Below are positions 25,084 through 33,821 of a DNA stretch of 36,084 nucleotides, piece after piece; position 1 is the first letter of the stretch, and each line of letters begins with the position of its first letter. The notes below the pieces were generated by a model, which saw only the letters and a list, made by a program, of their open reading frames with translations, made no database searches and was not told where the DNA came from. The DNA is from Bacteroidales bacterium (GTDB lineage Bacteria > Bacteroidota > Bacteroidia > Bacteroidales > UBA932), in NCBI GenBank assembly GCA_029007435.1, contig JAQXHU010000029.1, positions 1 through 36,084 of the forward strand, in the 5' to 3' direction. The position numbers and the translations under genes were made by a program.

Positions 25084-25109
25084 AAATTGAAGTATTAGTT
25101 TGAAGTTCC

Positions 25110-25709
25110 TTACTTTACCTCTGACAGAACTGTCCCGATGTAGTCCAGGATTTCCTCTTTTCCGAGGCCGGTCTGCGATGAACTATCGAAGCATACCGGA
25201 AGCTCTTCCCAGAATTCAGAGAGCATCTCTTTGTCTCTCTCTATCTGGGCGGCCCTGGCGTTGGGTCCCAGTTTGTCACCTTTTGTGAAAATGATCGCAA
25301 ATGGAATTCCGTTCTCGCCGAGCTCGTTCAGGAAATCCATATCGATTTTCCCAATATCGTGTCTGACGTCAATGAGGACGAACAGCAGAATCATCTCTTC
25401 CGAGTTGTTCAGGTAGTCTTTGATGACTTCTTTGATACTGGCTCTTTCTTTGTCTGGGAGTTTGGCATAACCGTAACCCGGGAGGTCCACGAGATACCAG
25501 CTGTCATTCACTAAAAAATGATTGATGAGCTTGGTCTTTCCAGGTGTGGAGGATGTAAGGGCGAGCCTGTTCTGTCCGCACAGCATATTTATGAGAGAAG
25601 ACTTCCCGACATTTGACCGTCCGATGAAAGCGAATTCCGGCAACCGTCTGGACGGTTTCTGTCCTGTCCGGATGCTGCTGCCGGCATATATCGCCTTTGT
25701 AATTTTCAT
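25110..25709 (-). CDS. engB: Ribosome biogenesis GTP-binding protein EngB (YihA/YsxC)
   Basis: ATG 25709 (MKITKAIYAGSS) is chosen; a frame back to 25751 exists but begins at the promoter. The 199-residue single-domain GTPase has EFAFIGRSNVGKSSLINML (G1), TPGKT (G2), LVDLPGYGYAK (G3 with the family's PGYG), FTKGDKL (G4) and SSSQTGLGKEE (G5). It acts in 50S subunit assembly. It heads a minus-strand unit with prs, a small membrane protein and der, so two ribosome GTPases share one operon. Confidence 0.96.
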   Translation of the reverse strand: MKITKAIYAGSSIRTGQKPSRRLPEFAFIGRSNVGKSSLINMLCGQNRLALTSSTPGKTKLINHFLVNDSWYLVDLPGYGYAKLPDKERASIKEVIKDYLNNSEEMILLFVLIDVRHDIGKIDMDFLNELGENGIPFAIIFTKGDKLGPNARAAQIERDKEMLSEFWEELPVCFDSSSQTGLGKEEILDYIGTVLSEVK

Positions 25710-25743
25710 CTTCTCAAAAAAAGTTACGTTTATGCTGAAAAAC

Positions 25744-25775
25744 TTGCGCAAAGATACGAAAAAAGATTAAATTTG
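25744..25775 (+). promoter_or_regulatory. Promoter of xseA and the downstream glycogen genes
   Basis: TTG at 25744-25746, 21 bp, then TAAATTTG at 25768-25775. The leader to ATG 25831 would be about 50 bases. It overlaps the divergent engB promoter region. Confidence 0.6.
25749..25756 (-). promoter_or_regulatory. -7 box of the engB operon promoter
   Basis: TATCTTTG on the minus strand (25756-25749) is a full match to TAnnTTTG, about 40 bases before the engB start. No clear TTTG lies at the usual upstream distance, so the -33 part is weak. Confidence 0.5.
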
Positions 25776-25830
25776 TAATCAGACCACAATAATTAAGGAC
25801 ACATTTATCCTTTTTTTAATCCATTGTGCG

Positions 25831-26955
25831 ATGGAAAGAGATGTCATTGATTTGTTTACCCTTCAATCAGGCGTCAGGGCGACGCTTGAGAGTTCGTTCC
25901 CGGGACGCTGCTGGGTGCGGGCTGAGGTAAGCGCGGTGAAGAGCAGAAGCGGCGGACATTGCTATCTTGAACTGTCTCAGTCTGATGCCAACGGTCTGAT
26001 AGCCAAAGCTTCAGCGATAATATGGGCCTCCAAGGCAAGGCTCTTGTGTCCGTATTTCGAGAAAGTGGCGGGGGCACCGCTCCAGCCCGGAATGTCCGTT
26101 CTTGTGCGGGTTCAGGTGAATTACAGCCAGCTGTACGGCCTTTCCCTCATTATAGATGATGTCGACCCGGCGTACACCGTTGGTGAGAAGGAGAAAGAAC
26201 GCCAGGCAACCATCGCCAGGCTGAAGGAAGAAGGCCTGATGGACCGGCAGAAAGGTCTGGAGATGCGCCGCCTGCCTTACAGGCTTGCCGTCGTGTCGGC
26301 TCCGGACGCTGCTGGTTACAGGGATTTTATGCGGCATCTGCACGGGAATGCCTATGGTTTCGCTTTCCATACCGACCTTTTCGAGGCTGTGATGCAAGGC
26401 CTGTCCGCTCCGGATTCTATTGCTGAGGCTGTTGAGGCTGCTTCGGAAGAGGGAAATGCTTATGACGCCATTCTTGTGCTCAGGGGCGGTGGAGCGAGCC
26501 TCGATCTCGCCTGCTTCGATGACTACAGGGTGGCTGCGGCCATAGCGAAATGTCCTGTGCCTGTCCTGACAGCTGTGGGCCACGACCAGGATTATCATAT
26601 CTGCGATATGGTCTCGTGGAAATATGTCAAGACCCCTACTGCCCTGGCGGATGTGTTCATAGACATATATATGGATGAGGACCAGTATGTCACTTCATTC
26701 GGAACCCGTCTCAAGACGGCATTTCTGAACAAGATAGCCCTTATGAACTCCCGGATTGACGTCCTGGAGTCCAGAATCATCGGGGCGGATCCGAGAAGGA
26801 TTCTGGAAAGGGGATACGCTCTCGTCCTGGACCGGAGGGGTGTGGTGATGAAGTCATCTGCGGGAAGCAGACCCGGGGACAGTGTGACGGTGATGTTCTC
26901 GGACGGAACGGTCGGTTGCAGTGTGAATGAGGTAAGACCGTCGGACGGACATTGA
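25831..26955 (+). CDS. xseA: Exonuclease VII large subunit
   Basis: The 374-residue protein is somewhat shorter than E. coli XseA (456). The N-terminal OB fold (about 20-115) has CWVRAEVSAVKSRSGGHCYL, close to the family's VxGEISNxxxxxSGHxYF. The catalytic core follows: LPYRLAVVSAPDAAGYRDFM (the family has TSxxGAAxxD), YDAILVLRGGGASLDLACFD, VPVLTAVGHDQDYHICDMVS, and KTPTALADVFI. The shorter coiled-coil end explains the length; YALVLDRRGVVM and SVTVMFSDGTV give the typical C-terminus. With XseB it degrades single-stranded DNA from both ends. It is the first gene of the plus-strand unit, with xseB 24 bp on. Confidence 0.93.
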   Translation: MERDVIDLFTLQSGVRATLESSFPGRCWVRAEVSAVKSRSGGHCYLELSQSDANGLIAKASAIIWASKARLLCPYFEKVAGAPLQPGMSVLVRVQVNYSQLYGLSLIIDDVDPAYTVGEKEKERQATIARLKEEGLMDRQKGLEMRRLPYRLAVVSAPDAAGYRDFMRHLHGNAYGFAFHTDLFEAVMQGLSAPDSIAEAVEAASEEGNAYDAILVLRGGGASLDLACFDDYRVAAAIAKCPVPVLTAVGHDQDYHICDMVSWKYVKTPTALADVFIDIYMDEDQYVTSFGTRLKTAFLNKIALMNSRIDVLESRIIGADPRRILERGYALVLDRRGVVMKSSAGSRPGDSVTVMFSDGTVGCSVNEVRPSDGH

Positions 26956-26979
26956 TGAGATATTGATAATTTGATACTT

Positions 26980-27165
26980 ATGGAAAAATTTGATTATAAG
27001 GAAGCAATAGCGGAACTGGAACGGACAGCTGCAGCTGCTGAAGATCCGTCCACCGGCATTGACGATATAGACAAATATCTCAAGCGGTCGAAAGAACTTA
27101 TATCGGCCTGCCGCGCCTATCTCAGGTCAGCGAGGGACAAAGCTGAATTGTTGGATGAAATCTGA
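26980..27165 (+). CDS. xseB: Exonuclease VII small subunit
   Basis: ATG 26980 (MEKFDYKEAI) is the start; a TTG nine bases earlier is less likely. The 61-residue helical protein has the family pattern FDYKEAIAELERTAAAAEDP, where the usual form is FE.A...LE.I...LE. It continues DIDKYLKRSKELISACRAYL, matching the LxxYxxGxxLxxxCxxxL rule with Tyr and Cys in place. Multiple XseB chains assemble with one XseA. It lies between xseA and glgB, 5 bp before the latter. Confidence 0.9.
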   Translation: MEKFDYKEAIAELERTAAAAEDPSTGIDDIDKYLKRSKELISACRAYLRSARDKAELLDEI

Positions 27166-27170
27166 TATAT

Positions 27171-29150
27171 ATGGAGGAGAAGCAGAAATTCATTTTTGAT
27201 ACGGATCCTTATCTGGAGCCGTACAAGAAGGCTATTCTCGCGCGTCACGAAAGAATCGAGGCCGCGAGGAAAAAAATCTCTGTGGGCGGGAAACTGTCGG
27301 ACGGCCTGAACAACTACCTGTATTATGGCCTGCACAAGACGGCGGACGGCTCCTGGATTTTCCGTGAGTGGGCGCCTAACGCCAACAGGATTTATCTTAT
27401 CGGCGAGTTCAACAACTGGAAGCGCACCACTGCGTATGAACTGCATCCCACAGGCAAGGGGGACTGGGAGATAACGCTCCCGGAAATGTTCCTGCGCCAC
27501 GGGGAACTCTACAAACTGTTCATCGAGTGGCCTGGCGGAGGAGGGGAGAGGCTCCCTTCCTATGTGCGCAGAGTTGTCCAGGACCCGGTCACCAAAGTTT
27601 TCAGCGCACAGGTCTGGGAACCGGAACGCAAATATGAATGGAAATACGGTTCGCCGGGGCCGAGAAAGCACCCGCTCATCTACGAATGCCATATAGGTAT
27701 GAGTTCTGAGCAGGAGAAAGTGGCCGGTTTTGATGAGTTCAGGAGGGAAGTTCTCCCTCATATCCAGGAACTTGGCTATGACACTCTCCAGATTATGGCG
27801 CTTCAGGAGCACCCGTATTACGGCTCGTTCGGCTATCAGGTGTCAAACTTCTATGCCCTGTCATCCAGATTCGGAACTCCGGAAGAATTCAAGCAGCTTG
27901 TGGACGAGGCCCATTCAAGAGGAATAGCTGTAGTGATGGACATAGTTCATTCCCACAGCGTTGACAACGAGGCTGAAGGTCTCGGCAGATTCGACGGCAG
28001 GGAAGACCTCTATTTTTACAAGGGCCCGCAGGGCAGGCATCCTGCCTGGGGGTCCCGCTGTTTCGATTACGGAAAAGACGAGACCAAGTATTTCCTTCTG
28101 TCGAACTGCAAGTTCTGGATGGAGGAGTACCATCTTGACGGCTTCCGTTTCGATGGCGTCACCAGTATGCTGTACTGGGATCACGGCCTCGGAAAAGATT
28201 TTGTCGGATATGACAATTATTTCAACTCTGGAGTTGACGAGAACGCCGTCACATATCTTGCCCTTGCTGCCCTGCTTGTGAAGGAAATCAACCCGGATGC
28301 GATAACTATAGCTGAGGATATGAGCGGAATGGCCGGACTTGCCGCCCCTTATGAGGCAGGCGGTCTCGGCTTCGATTTCCGTATGGCGATGGGTGTGGCC
28401 GACCACTGGATTAAATGGCTCAAGGAGAAGAGCGATGAGCAATGGGATATGGGCAATATCTGGTGGGAACTGACCAACAAGCGCAAGGATGAGAAGACCA
28501 TCAGTTACGCCGAGTGCCACGATCAGGCTCTTGTCGGAGACAAGACATTGATATTCAGACTAATGGATAAAGAGATGTACACTTCGATGAACAAGGATTC
28601 GAAGAATCTCATAGTTGACCGCGGCATAGCTTTGCACAAGATGATAAGGCTGGCCACTTTAGCCACCGCCGGGGACGGTTATCTGAACTTTATGGGCAAT
28701 GAGTTCGGCCATCCTGAGTGGATAGACTTTCCGAGGGAAGGCAACGGCTGGTCGTACAAGTACGCCCGTCGTCAATGGTCTCTGTGCAGGCCCGATTATC
28801 TGCGCTACAAGTACCTGATGAATTTCGACAGGGATATGATAAAACTCTTCAAGAGTGAGGGTCTATTAGAAGCCTCTCCGGAGCCTGTAATAGCGGACGA
28901 AGCTAAAAAAGTGTTGATTTTCAGGCGTAAAAGTTTTATCTTTGCATTTTGTTTCAGCCCTTCTTCGTCATATCCGGATTATTCTTTCCCGGCTCCTGAA
29001 GGGGACTGGAAACTTGTTTTTGACTCGGACGAGAAAGAGTATGACGGATTCAGCAGGCTGCGGGAAGGTGAACTCCATCATTCCGACGGCAGGATGTCCG
29101 TATATCTGCCGAGCAGGTGCGTTTTGGTATTTAAGAAAATTGACAAATAA
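27171..29150 (+). CDS. glgB: 1,4-alpha-glucan branching enzyme (GH13, eukaryote-like type)
   Basis: The 659-residue enzyme cuts alpha-1,4 chains and rejoins them as alpha-1,6 branches in glycogen. A CBM48 domain (about 50-150, WIFREWAPNANRIYLIGEFN) precedes the GH13 barrel. Catalytic residues are Asp328 (nucleophile, GFRFDGVTSM), Glu382 (IAEDMSG) and Asp451 (ECHDQ). VMDIVHSHSVDNEAEG is the first conserved region. MLYWDHG after the nucleophile and NFMGNEFGHPEWIDFPREGN are typical of the GH13_8 branch shared with eukaryotes. An all-beta C-terminal domain ends the protein. It starts 5 bp after xseB. The sequence near 28905-28950 turns A+T-rich and carries a consensus promoter. Confidence 0.96.
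   Translation: MEEKQKFIFDTDPYLEPYKKAILARHERIEAARKKISVGGKLSDGLNNYLYYGLHKTADGSWIFREWAPNANRIYLIGEFNNWKRTTAYELHPTGKGDWEITLPEMFLRHGELYKLFIEWPGGGGERLPSYVRRVVQDPVTKVFSAQVWEPERKYEWKYGSPGPRKHPLIYECHIGMSSEQEKVAGFDEFRREVLPHIQELGYDTLQIMALQEHPYYGSFGYQVSNFYALSSRFGTPEEFKQLVDEAHSRGIAVVMDIVHSHSVDNEAEGLGRFDGREDLYFYKGPQGRHPAWGSRCFDYGKDETKYFLLSNCKFWMEEYHLDGFRFDGVTSMLYWDHGLGKDFVGYDNYFNSGVDENAVTYLALAALLVKEINPDAITIAEDMSGMAGLAAPYEAGGLGFDFRMAMGVADHWIKWLKEKSDEQWDMGNIWWELTNKRKDEKTISYAECHDQALVGDKTLIFRLMDKEMYTSMNKDSKNLIVDRGIALHKMIRLATLATAGDGYLNFMGNEFGHPEWIDFPREGNGWSYKYARRQWSLCRPDYLRYKYLMNFDRDMIKLFKSEGLLEASPEPVIADEAKKVLIFRRKSFIFAFCFSPSSSYPDYSFPAPEGDWKLVFDSDEKEYDGFSRLREGELHHSDGRMSVYLPSRCVLVFKKIDK
28914..28944 (+). promoter_or_regulatory. 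Internal promoter inside the 3' end of glgB
   Basis: TTG at 28914-28916, exactly 20 bp, then TATCTTTG at 28937-28944, followed by CA. This is one of the best promoter matches in the window but lies inside the coding sequence of glgB, 220 bp before the debranching enzyme start. It could give extra expression of the downstream glycogen genes. Confidence 0.6.
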
Positions 29151-29164
29151 TTAATAGTTCAAAT

Positions 29165-31102
29165 ATGGCATTTCTGAAATTCAACAAGGCCGAGCTCGTG
29201 AACTTGTCTTATTCGCTCAAGAGAGAGATTATCTGCGCGAACAGGACGGGAGCTTATTGCAACACCTCGATAGTGGCCTGCAACACGAGACGTTATCACG
29301 GCCTCCTCGGAGTCCCTGTGGACAACTTCGGCGGAAGCAAGTATATGCTGCTTTCCGCTGTGGATGAAAGCCTTATGGTGAACGGCAAGCTGTTCAACCT
29401 TGGCATTCACTGCTACGGGGACATCTATGAGCCAAGAGGACACAAATACATTGTGGACTTCTCGGCTGACCCTGTTCCTGTCATCACCTACAGGGTGGGA
29501 CAGATTGAATTCACCAAGAGCATTCTGCTGGTTCCGGACAAGGACCAGGTTATGCTCAGGTATGAGCTTAAGAAATCTCCTTCCAAGATCCAGATGATTC
29601 TCAAGCCTTTCCTGGCGTTCAGGAGTGTTCACAGCCTGACATCCCAGAATTCCTCCGCAAGGACAGACTACAAACCGGTCAAGAACGGAGTGGCCTTCAA
29701 TATGTATGAAGGATTCCCGGACTTGAACCTACAGCTCAGTACCTCGGCTTTTGAGTACAAGCCATCTCCTTGCTGGTACAACGGAGTGACATACTCGGAC
29801 GAGGCGAGACGCGGTTTCGCCTGCAAGGAGGACCTCTTTGTGCCTGGAAGTTTCACCCTCAGCCTTTCAGAGGGCGATTCGGTGATTCTTTCCGCTTCAG
29901 TATCTGAAGAGAATCCTTCAACCATCAAGAGAAAATACAATGCGGCCCTCAAGGCCACTCCCGGCATCGGAAGTTTCCGTGACCAGCTCCTCCACTGCGC
30001 CGATGTCCTTATCAGGGACAGGAACGGCAGGAAGAGCATAACTGCCGGATTCTCCTGGCTTTATACGGGGCTGCTCCGCGAGACCCTCTTCGCCCTTCCT
30101 GGCCTTACCATTTATGCCGGCAGGCCTGAGGCGTTCGAGGAAATCCTGGACGACCTCATCGCCACCAACCAGGAGAGGTTCTATTCAAGGACCACCCAGG
30201 TCGAGGCTCCGCTCATGCTCGCCGGTGTCCTCCGCGAGTACATAGAGTCCGGCGCTTCCGCAAAAGCTGTCTGGAAGAAGTACGGCAGCGTTGTCAAGGG
30301 CGTGATAGAGAGCTACGCTCCAGGCGTGAGAAAGGAAATAGCCCTCCAGCCTGACGGACTTCTATGGGCTCAGAAAGACAATACCGCCCTCACATGGATG
30401 AACGCCTATATTGACGGGCGTCCTGTCACCGAGAGAGCTGGCTATCAGGTGGAGACCAACGCGTTCTGGTATGACTCATTGTGCTTCGCCATCGAGAACG
30501 AGGCCCTTTACGGCAAGAAGGACAGCCAGTTCATCGCCGCATGGACTCCTGTGAGAGACCTTGTCAAAGAGAACTACCAGAAGAAATTCTGGAATCCTAA
30601 TTGCGGCTATCTCGCCGACTATGTTGACAATAACGGGCAGAATATGGATGTCCGCCCGAACCAGCTCTTCGCGCTTTCAGTGGCTTCGTCACCGATCAGC
30701 GACGATATCGCAGGAAGCATTGTCAATGTTGTTGAGAGGGAGCTTGTCACAGCGAGGGGCATCAGGACTCTTTCTCCTCGTGACGTCAAGTACAAAGGCG
30801 TGTATGAGGGAACACAGACCGAGAGGGACCTCGCATATCAGCAGGGCTGCGCCTGGCCGGCATTGCTCTATCCATATGCGAAAGTGGTGTTCAAGATGAG
30901 AGGCCAGTCGTTCTGCAAGAAGGCCGAGTGGCTTATCGAAGGTTTTTATGCCGATCTCAACAAGCACGGAGTCGGAGCGTTCTCTGAACTTTATGACGGA
31001 GATCCGCCACACGAGGCCCACGGAGCCATTTCTTCAGCTCTGAGCACAGCGGCGCTCATCTGTGTTGAAAGACTGATTAATAAATATAAGGAGGAAAAAT
31101 AA
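29165..31102 (+). CDS. Glycogen debranching enzyme, archaeal/bacterial type (GH133-like)
   Basis: The 645-residue protein matches the glycogen debranching family with an N-terminal beta domain (GAYCNTSIVACNTRRYHGLLG, the family's TRRYHGLL box) and a C-terminal (alpha/alpha)6 amylo-1,6-glucosidase barrel. Signatures in the barrel are AGFSWLYTGLLRETLFALPG, LTWMNAYIDGRPVTERAGYQ (the family has TWMD.....PVT.R.G), VETNAFWYDSL, VRPNQLFALS and a final SELYDGDPPHEAHGA. It removes glucose from alpha-1,6 branch points; in this form a separate or built-in transferase may shift the branch stubs. Asn stands where many relatives have Asp in TWMDA. The gene lies 14 bp after glgB, and its TAA overlaps the GT4 start. 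Confidence 0.93.
   Translation: MAFLKFNKAELVNLSYSLKREIICANRTGAYCNTSIVACNTRRYHGLLGVPVDNFGGSKYMLLSAVDESLMVNGKLFNLGIHCYGDIYEPRGHKYIVDFSADPVPVITYRVGQIEFTKSILLVPDKDQVMLRYELKKSPSKIQMILKPFLAFRSVHSLTSQNSSARTDYKPVKNGVAFNMYEGFPDLNLQLSTSAFEYKPSPCWYNGVTYSDEARRGFACKEDLFVPGSFTLSLSEGDSVILSASVSEENPSTIKRKYNAALKATPGIGSFRDQLLHCADVLIRDRNGRKSITAGFSWLYTGLLRETLFALPGLTIYAGRPEAFEEILDDLIATNQERFYSRTTQVEAPLMLAGVLREYIESGASAKAVWKKYGSVVKGVIESYAPGVRKEIALQPDGLLWAQKDNTALTWMNAYIDGRPVTERAGYQVETNAFWYDSLCFAIENEALYGKKDSQFIAAWTPVRDLVKENYQKKFWNPNCGYLADYVDNNGQNMDVRPNQLFALSVASSPISDDIAGSIVNVVERELVTARGIRTLSPRDVKYKGVYEGTQTERDLAYQQGCAWPALLYPYAKVVFKMRGQSFCKKAEWLIEGFYADLNKHGVGAFSELYDGDPPHEAHGAISSALSTAALICVERLINKYKEEK
31088..31094 (+). promoter_or_regulatory. 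Strong Shine-Dalgarno sequence before the GT4 gene
   Basis: AAGGAGG lies 7 bases before ATG 31102, which overlaps the upstream TAA. Such a perfect site is unusual for this phylum, where most genes here lack one. Confidence 0.6.
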
Positions 31103-32394
31103 TGAGAGTTCTTATGTTTGGCTGGGAATTCCCTCCTCATATTGCGGGAGGACTGGGAACAGCCTGCTACGGTATAGTCAAAGGCCTTGCTTATAACGGT
31201 GTTGACACGATATTCGTGATGCCGTCGGCAAGCGGAGACGAGGACGGCAGCGTAGCTGACATCGTGAATGCCAGCGCTGTGCCTGTCAAGGTGACCGGCT
31301 CGATGACAGTCGATGACTTCCTTGACAAAGTCCAGTTCGTCCATATCGGCACAAATATGGTCCCTTATCTCGACCCTGAAGAGTTCCACAAACTTGTGGA
31401 GGAGGACAGGCACCGCCAGGTGAAGGACTTCGCTGTGCATTACGGACAGACATACAAGTTTTCAGGAAAATACGGCTCCAACCTCATGGAGGAGGTTGCC
31501 CGTTATGCAATGGTCGGGGGAACACTCGCGATGACCCGCAAGGGAGACTTCGATGTGATCCACGCCCACGACTGGCTCACCTATATGGCCGGCATAGCCG
31601 CCAAGAGGATTTCCGGAAAACCGCTCGTTGTCCACGTTCACGCGACTTCATTCGACAGGAGCAGCGACCAGAATATCGACACCCGTGTTTATGAGATTGA
31701 GAAACGCGGAATGGAGGCGGCCGACAGGGTTATCACTGTCAGCGACCTCACTCGCAATATTGTAATCACCAAGTACGGTATCAATCCAGACAAGGTGGTC
31801 ACAGTTCATAACGCAGTGGATTTCAGCGGAAGAAGCGAGATCAAGGTGGAGAGGGGAGTCAAAGAGAAGGTGGTCACCTTCCTCGGACGAATCACTTTCC
31901 AGAAAGGGCCGGAGTATTTCATTGAAGCGGCGGCCAAGGTTCTCAAGAAGTGCCCGGATGTCCGTTTCGTGATGGCCGGCAGCGGTGATATGATGAACCG
32001 CTCAATCCGTCAGGTGGCCCGTCTGGGCATATCCGACAGATTCCATTTCACCGGATTCCTCCGCGGAGCCGAGGTCCAGAAGATGTTCGCTCTGTCAGAT
32101 GTGTATGTAATGCCTTCTGTGTCAGAGCCTTTTGGAATTTCTCCACTTGAGGCGATGCGTTCCGGGGTGCCTTCAGTGATTTCCCATCAGTCCGGTGCCG
32201 CCGAGATTCTGAAGTACGCTTTCAAGGTGGACTTCTGGGATGTCGATGCGATGGCTGACCAGATATATGGCATCCTGCAGTATCCGGCGCTCTCCGATTT
32301 CGCGTCAAAATACGGCTACGACGAGGTGAATACATTGAAATGGAACAATGCCGCGGCCAAAATCAAAAATGTTTATGAATCAGTGATCAAGTAA
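31102..32394 (+). CDS. GT4-family glycosyltransferase, glycogen-synthase-like
   Basis: The 430-residue protein has the GT-B fold. The N-terminal domain opens MFGWEFPPHIAGGLGTACYG, with the donor- and acceptor-loop GGLGT of ADP-glucose-type starch and glycogen synthases. VIHAHDWLTYMAGIAA, VVHVHATSFDR and DRVITVSDLTRNIV are typical of GT4/GT5-like enzymes. The C-terminal domain has TFLGRITFQKGPEYFIEAA and the nucleotide-sugar site SDVYVMPSVSEPFGISPLEA (the E-x7-E motif). It sits in the glycogen cluster and could add or start alpha-glucan chains; the donor (ADP- or UDP-glucose) cannot be told. The TAATG overlap with the debranching gene suggests coupled translation. A different GT4 role is possible but less likely in this setting. 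Confidence 0.9.
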   Translation: MRVLMFGWEFPPHIAGGLGTACYGIVKGLAYNGVDTIFVMPSASGDEDGSVADIVNASAVPVKVTGSMTVDDFLDKVQFVHIGTNMVPYLDPEEFHKLVEEDRHRQVKDFAVHYGQTYKFSGKYGSNLMEEVARYAMVGGTLAMTRKGDFDVIHAHDWLTYMAGIAAKRISGKPLVVHVHATSFDRSSDQNIDTRVYEIEKRGMEAADRVITVSDLTRNIVITKYGINPDKVVTVHNAVDFSGRSEIKVERGVKEKVVTFLGRITFQKGPEYFIEAAAKVLKKCPDVRFVMAGSGDMMNRSIRQVARLGISDRFHFTGFLRGAEVQKMFALSDVYVMPSVSEPFGISPLEAMRSGVPSVISHQSGAAEILKYAFKVDFWDVDAMADQIYGILQYPALSDFASKYGYDEVNTLKWNNAAAKIKNVYESVIK

Positions 32395-32405
32395 ATTTTA
32401 GAGAT

Positions 32406-33821
32406 ATGAAACCGTCAAAAAGTTTATGCCTGTATTTCCAGATTCACCAGCCAACCAGACTGAGACTTTACAGGTTTTTCGATATAGGAAAAGATTCACA
32501 TTATTATGATGACTTCACGAACCGCACTATTCTGAGAAGGGTAGCGGAGCAGTGCTACCTGCCGATGAACAGTCTCCTCCTTGACCTTGTCAAGACACAC
32601 AAGGGAGCGTTCAAAGTTGCCTTCTCGATTTCCGGGTCCGCCCTTGAGCAGTTCGACAGATACGCTCCGGAGGTTATCGAGAGTTTCCGCAGACTTGCCG
32701 ACACAGGCTGCGCCGAGTTCCTCTGCGAGACATATTACCACTCTCTTGCTTCGCTTGCCTGTCCTGCCGAGTTCAGGCATCAGGTGCTCAAACACAAAGC
32801 TGCCATTGAACAGTATTTCGGGGTCACCCCTGTGACATTCAGGAATACCGAGCTCATTTATTCAGATGCTATTGGCGAGAGCGTTTATGACTTGGGATTC
32901 AGCACAATGCTGACTGAGGGCGCCCGCCATATACTCGGATGGAGAAGTCCTGACTTCGTATATACAGATGACAGGCAGGAGAATATGAAACTCCTTCTCA
33001 GGAACTACAAGCTCAGTGATGACATCGCTTTCCGCTTCTCCAATAAAGGCTGGAGCGAATGGCCTCTCACCGGAGAGAAATATCTCGCCTGGCTTAAAAA
33101 CGACATCCAGGACAAGGGTGACGTCATTAACCTCTTTATGGACTATGAGACATTCGGAGAGCATCAGAGTGCAAGCACCGGAATCTTCGATTTCATGCGT
33201 TATCTGCCTGAGGCTGTGATCAAGGACGGCACATTCCGTTTCGACACTCCTTCTGAGGCTGCCGCAAGCCACAAGCCTGTTTCCTCAATCGAGGTTCCTG
33301 AGCCTATTTCCTGGGCAGATGAGGAGAGGGATGTCACCGCGTGGCTCGGAAACGAGCTCCAGCAGGAAGCATACAACAAGCTTTACAGGCTCTACGAGAA
33401 AGTGGCGCTCATCAATGACCCTGCCCTGTTCAATGATTTCGGACACCTCCAGGAGAGCGACCATTTCTATTATATGTGCACGAAATTCTTCTCGGACGGA
33501 GAAGTGCATAAATATTTCAATCCTTATGACACTCCATATGAGGCGTTTATCAACTATATGAACGTTTTGAGTGATTTTATTATCCGAGTTAATGAGGAAT
33601 ATTCAACAACTAATGCTAAATTTGCGACTTCAAATGCGGAGGAGGTTAGCCTTCCGGTAGCGGAAAAGCCTGAAGAGCCTGCCAAACCGGCTCCAAAGGC
33701 GCGCAAGGCCGCTTCAAAGACAGCCTCCGCAGTCAAGAAGACTCCGGCAAAAAAACCGGCAGCTAAAAAAGCTGTGAAAGGTGAGGCAAAGCCGGCCGCT
33801 AAAAGAAGAAAGACTGAATAA
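32406..33821 (+). CDS. GH57 alpha-amylase-type glycoside hydrolase with Lys/Ala-rich tail
   Basis: The 471-residue protein has a GH57 domain (about 1-400). Conserved region 1 is FQIHQPTRLRLYRFFDIG, region 3 is FLCETYYHSLASL with nucleophile Glu108, and region 4 is LFMDYETFGEHQ with acid Asp246. GH57 members are retaining amylases, branching enzymes or 4-alpha-glucanotransferases. Residues after about 400 are unlike the rest: a linker rich in Ala, Glu and Pro, then EEPAKPAPKARKAASKTASA and a K/A/P-rich end with PAKKPAAKKAV and AKRRKTE. Such tails resemble histone H1-like or ribosomal tails, unusual on an amylase. It is located 11 bp after the GT4 gene and its TAA overlaps the next start, so it is co-translated in the glycogen block. 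No signal peptide, so it is likely cytoplasmic. Confidence 0.9.
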   Translation: MKPSKSLCLYFQIHQPTRLRLYRFFDIGKDSHYYDDFTNRTILRRVAEQCYLPMNSLLLDLVKTHKGAFKVAFSISGSALEQFDRYAPEVIESFRRLADTGCAEFLCETYYHSLASLACPAEFRHQVLKHKAAIEQYFGVTPVTFRNTELIYSDAIGESVYDLGFSTMLTEGARHILGWRSPDFVYTDDRQENMKLLLRNYKLSDDIAFRFSNKGWSEWPLTGEKYLAWLKNDIQDKGDVINLFMDYETFGEHQSASTGIFDFMRYLPEAVIKDGTFRFDTPSEAAASHKPVSSIEVPEPISWADEERDVTAWLGNELQQEAYNKLYRLYEKVALINDPALFNDFGHLQESDHFYYMCTKFFSDGEVHKYFNPYDTPYEAFINYMNVLSDFIIRVNEEYSTTNAKFATSNAEEVSLPVAEKPEEPAKPAPKARKAASKTASAVKKTPAKKPAAKKAVKGEAKPAAKRRKTE

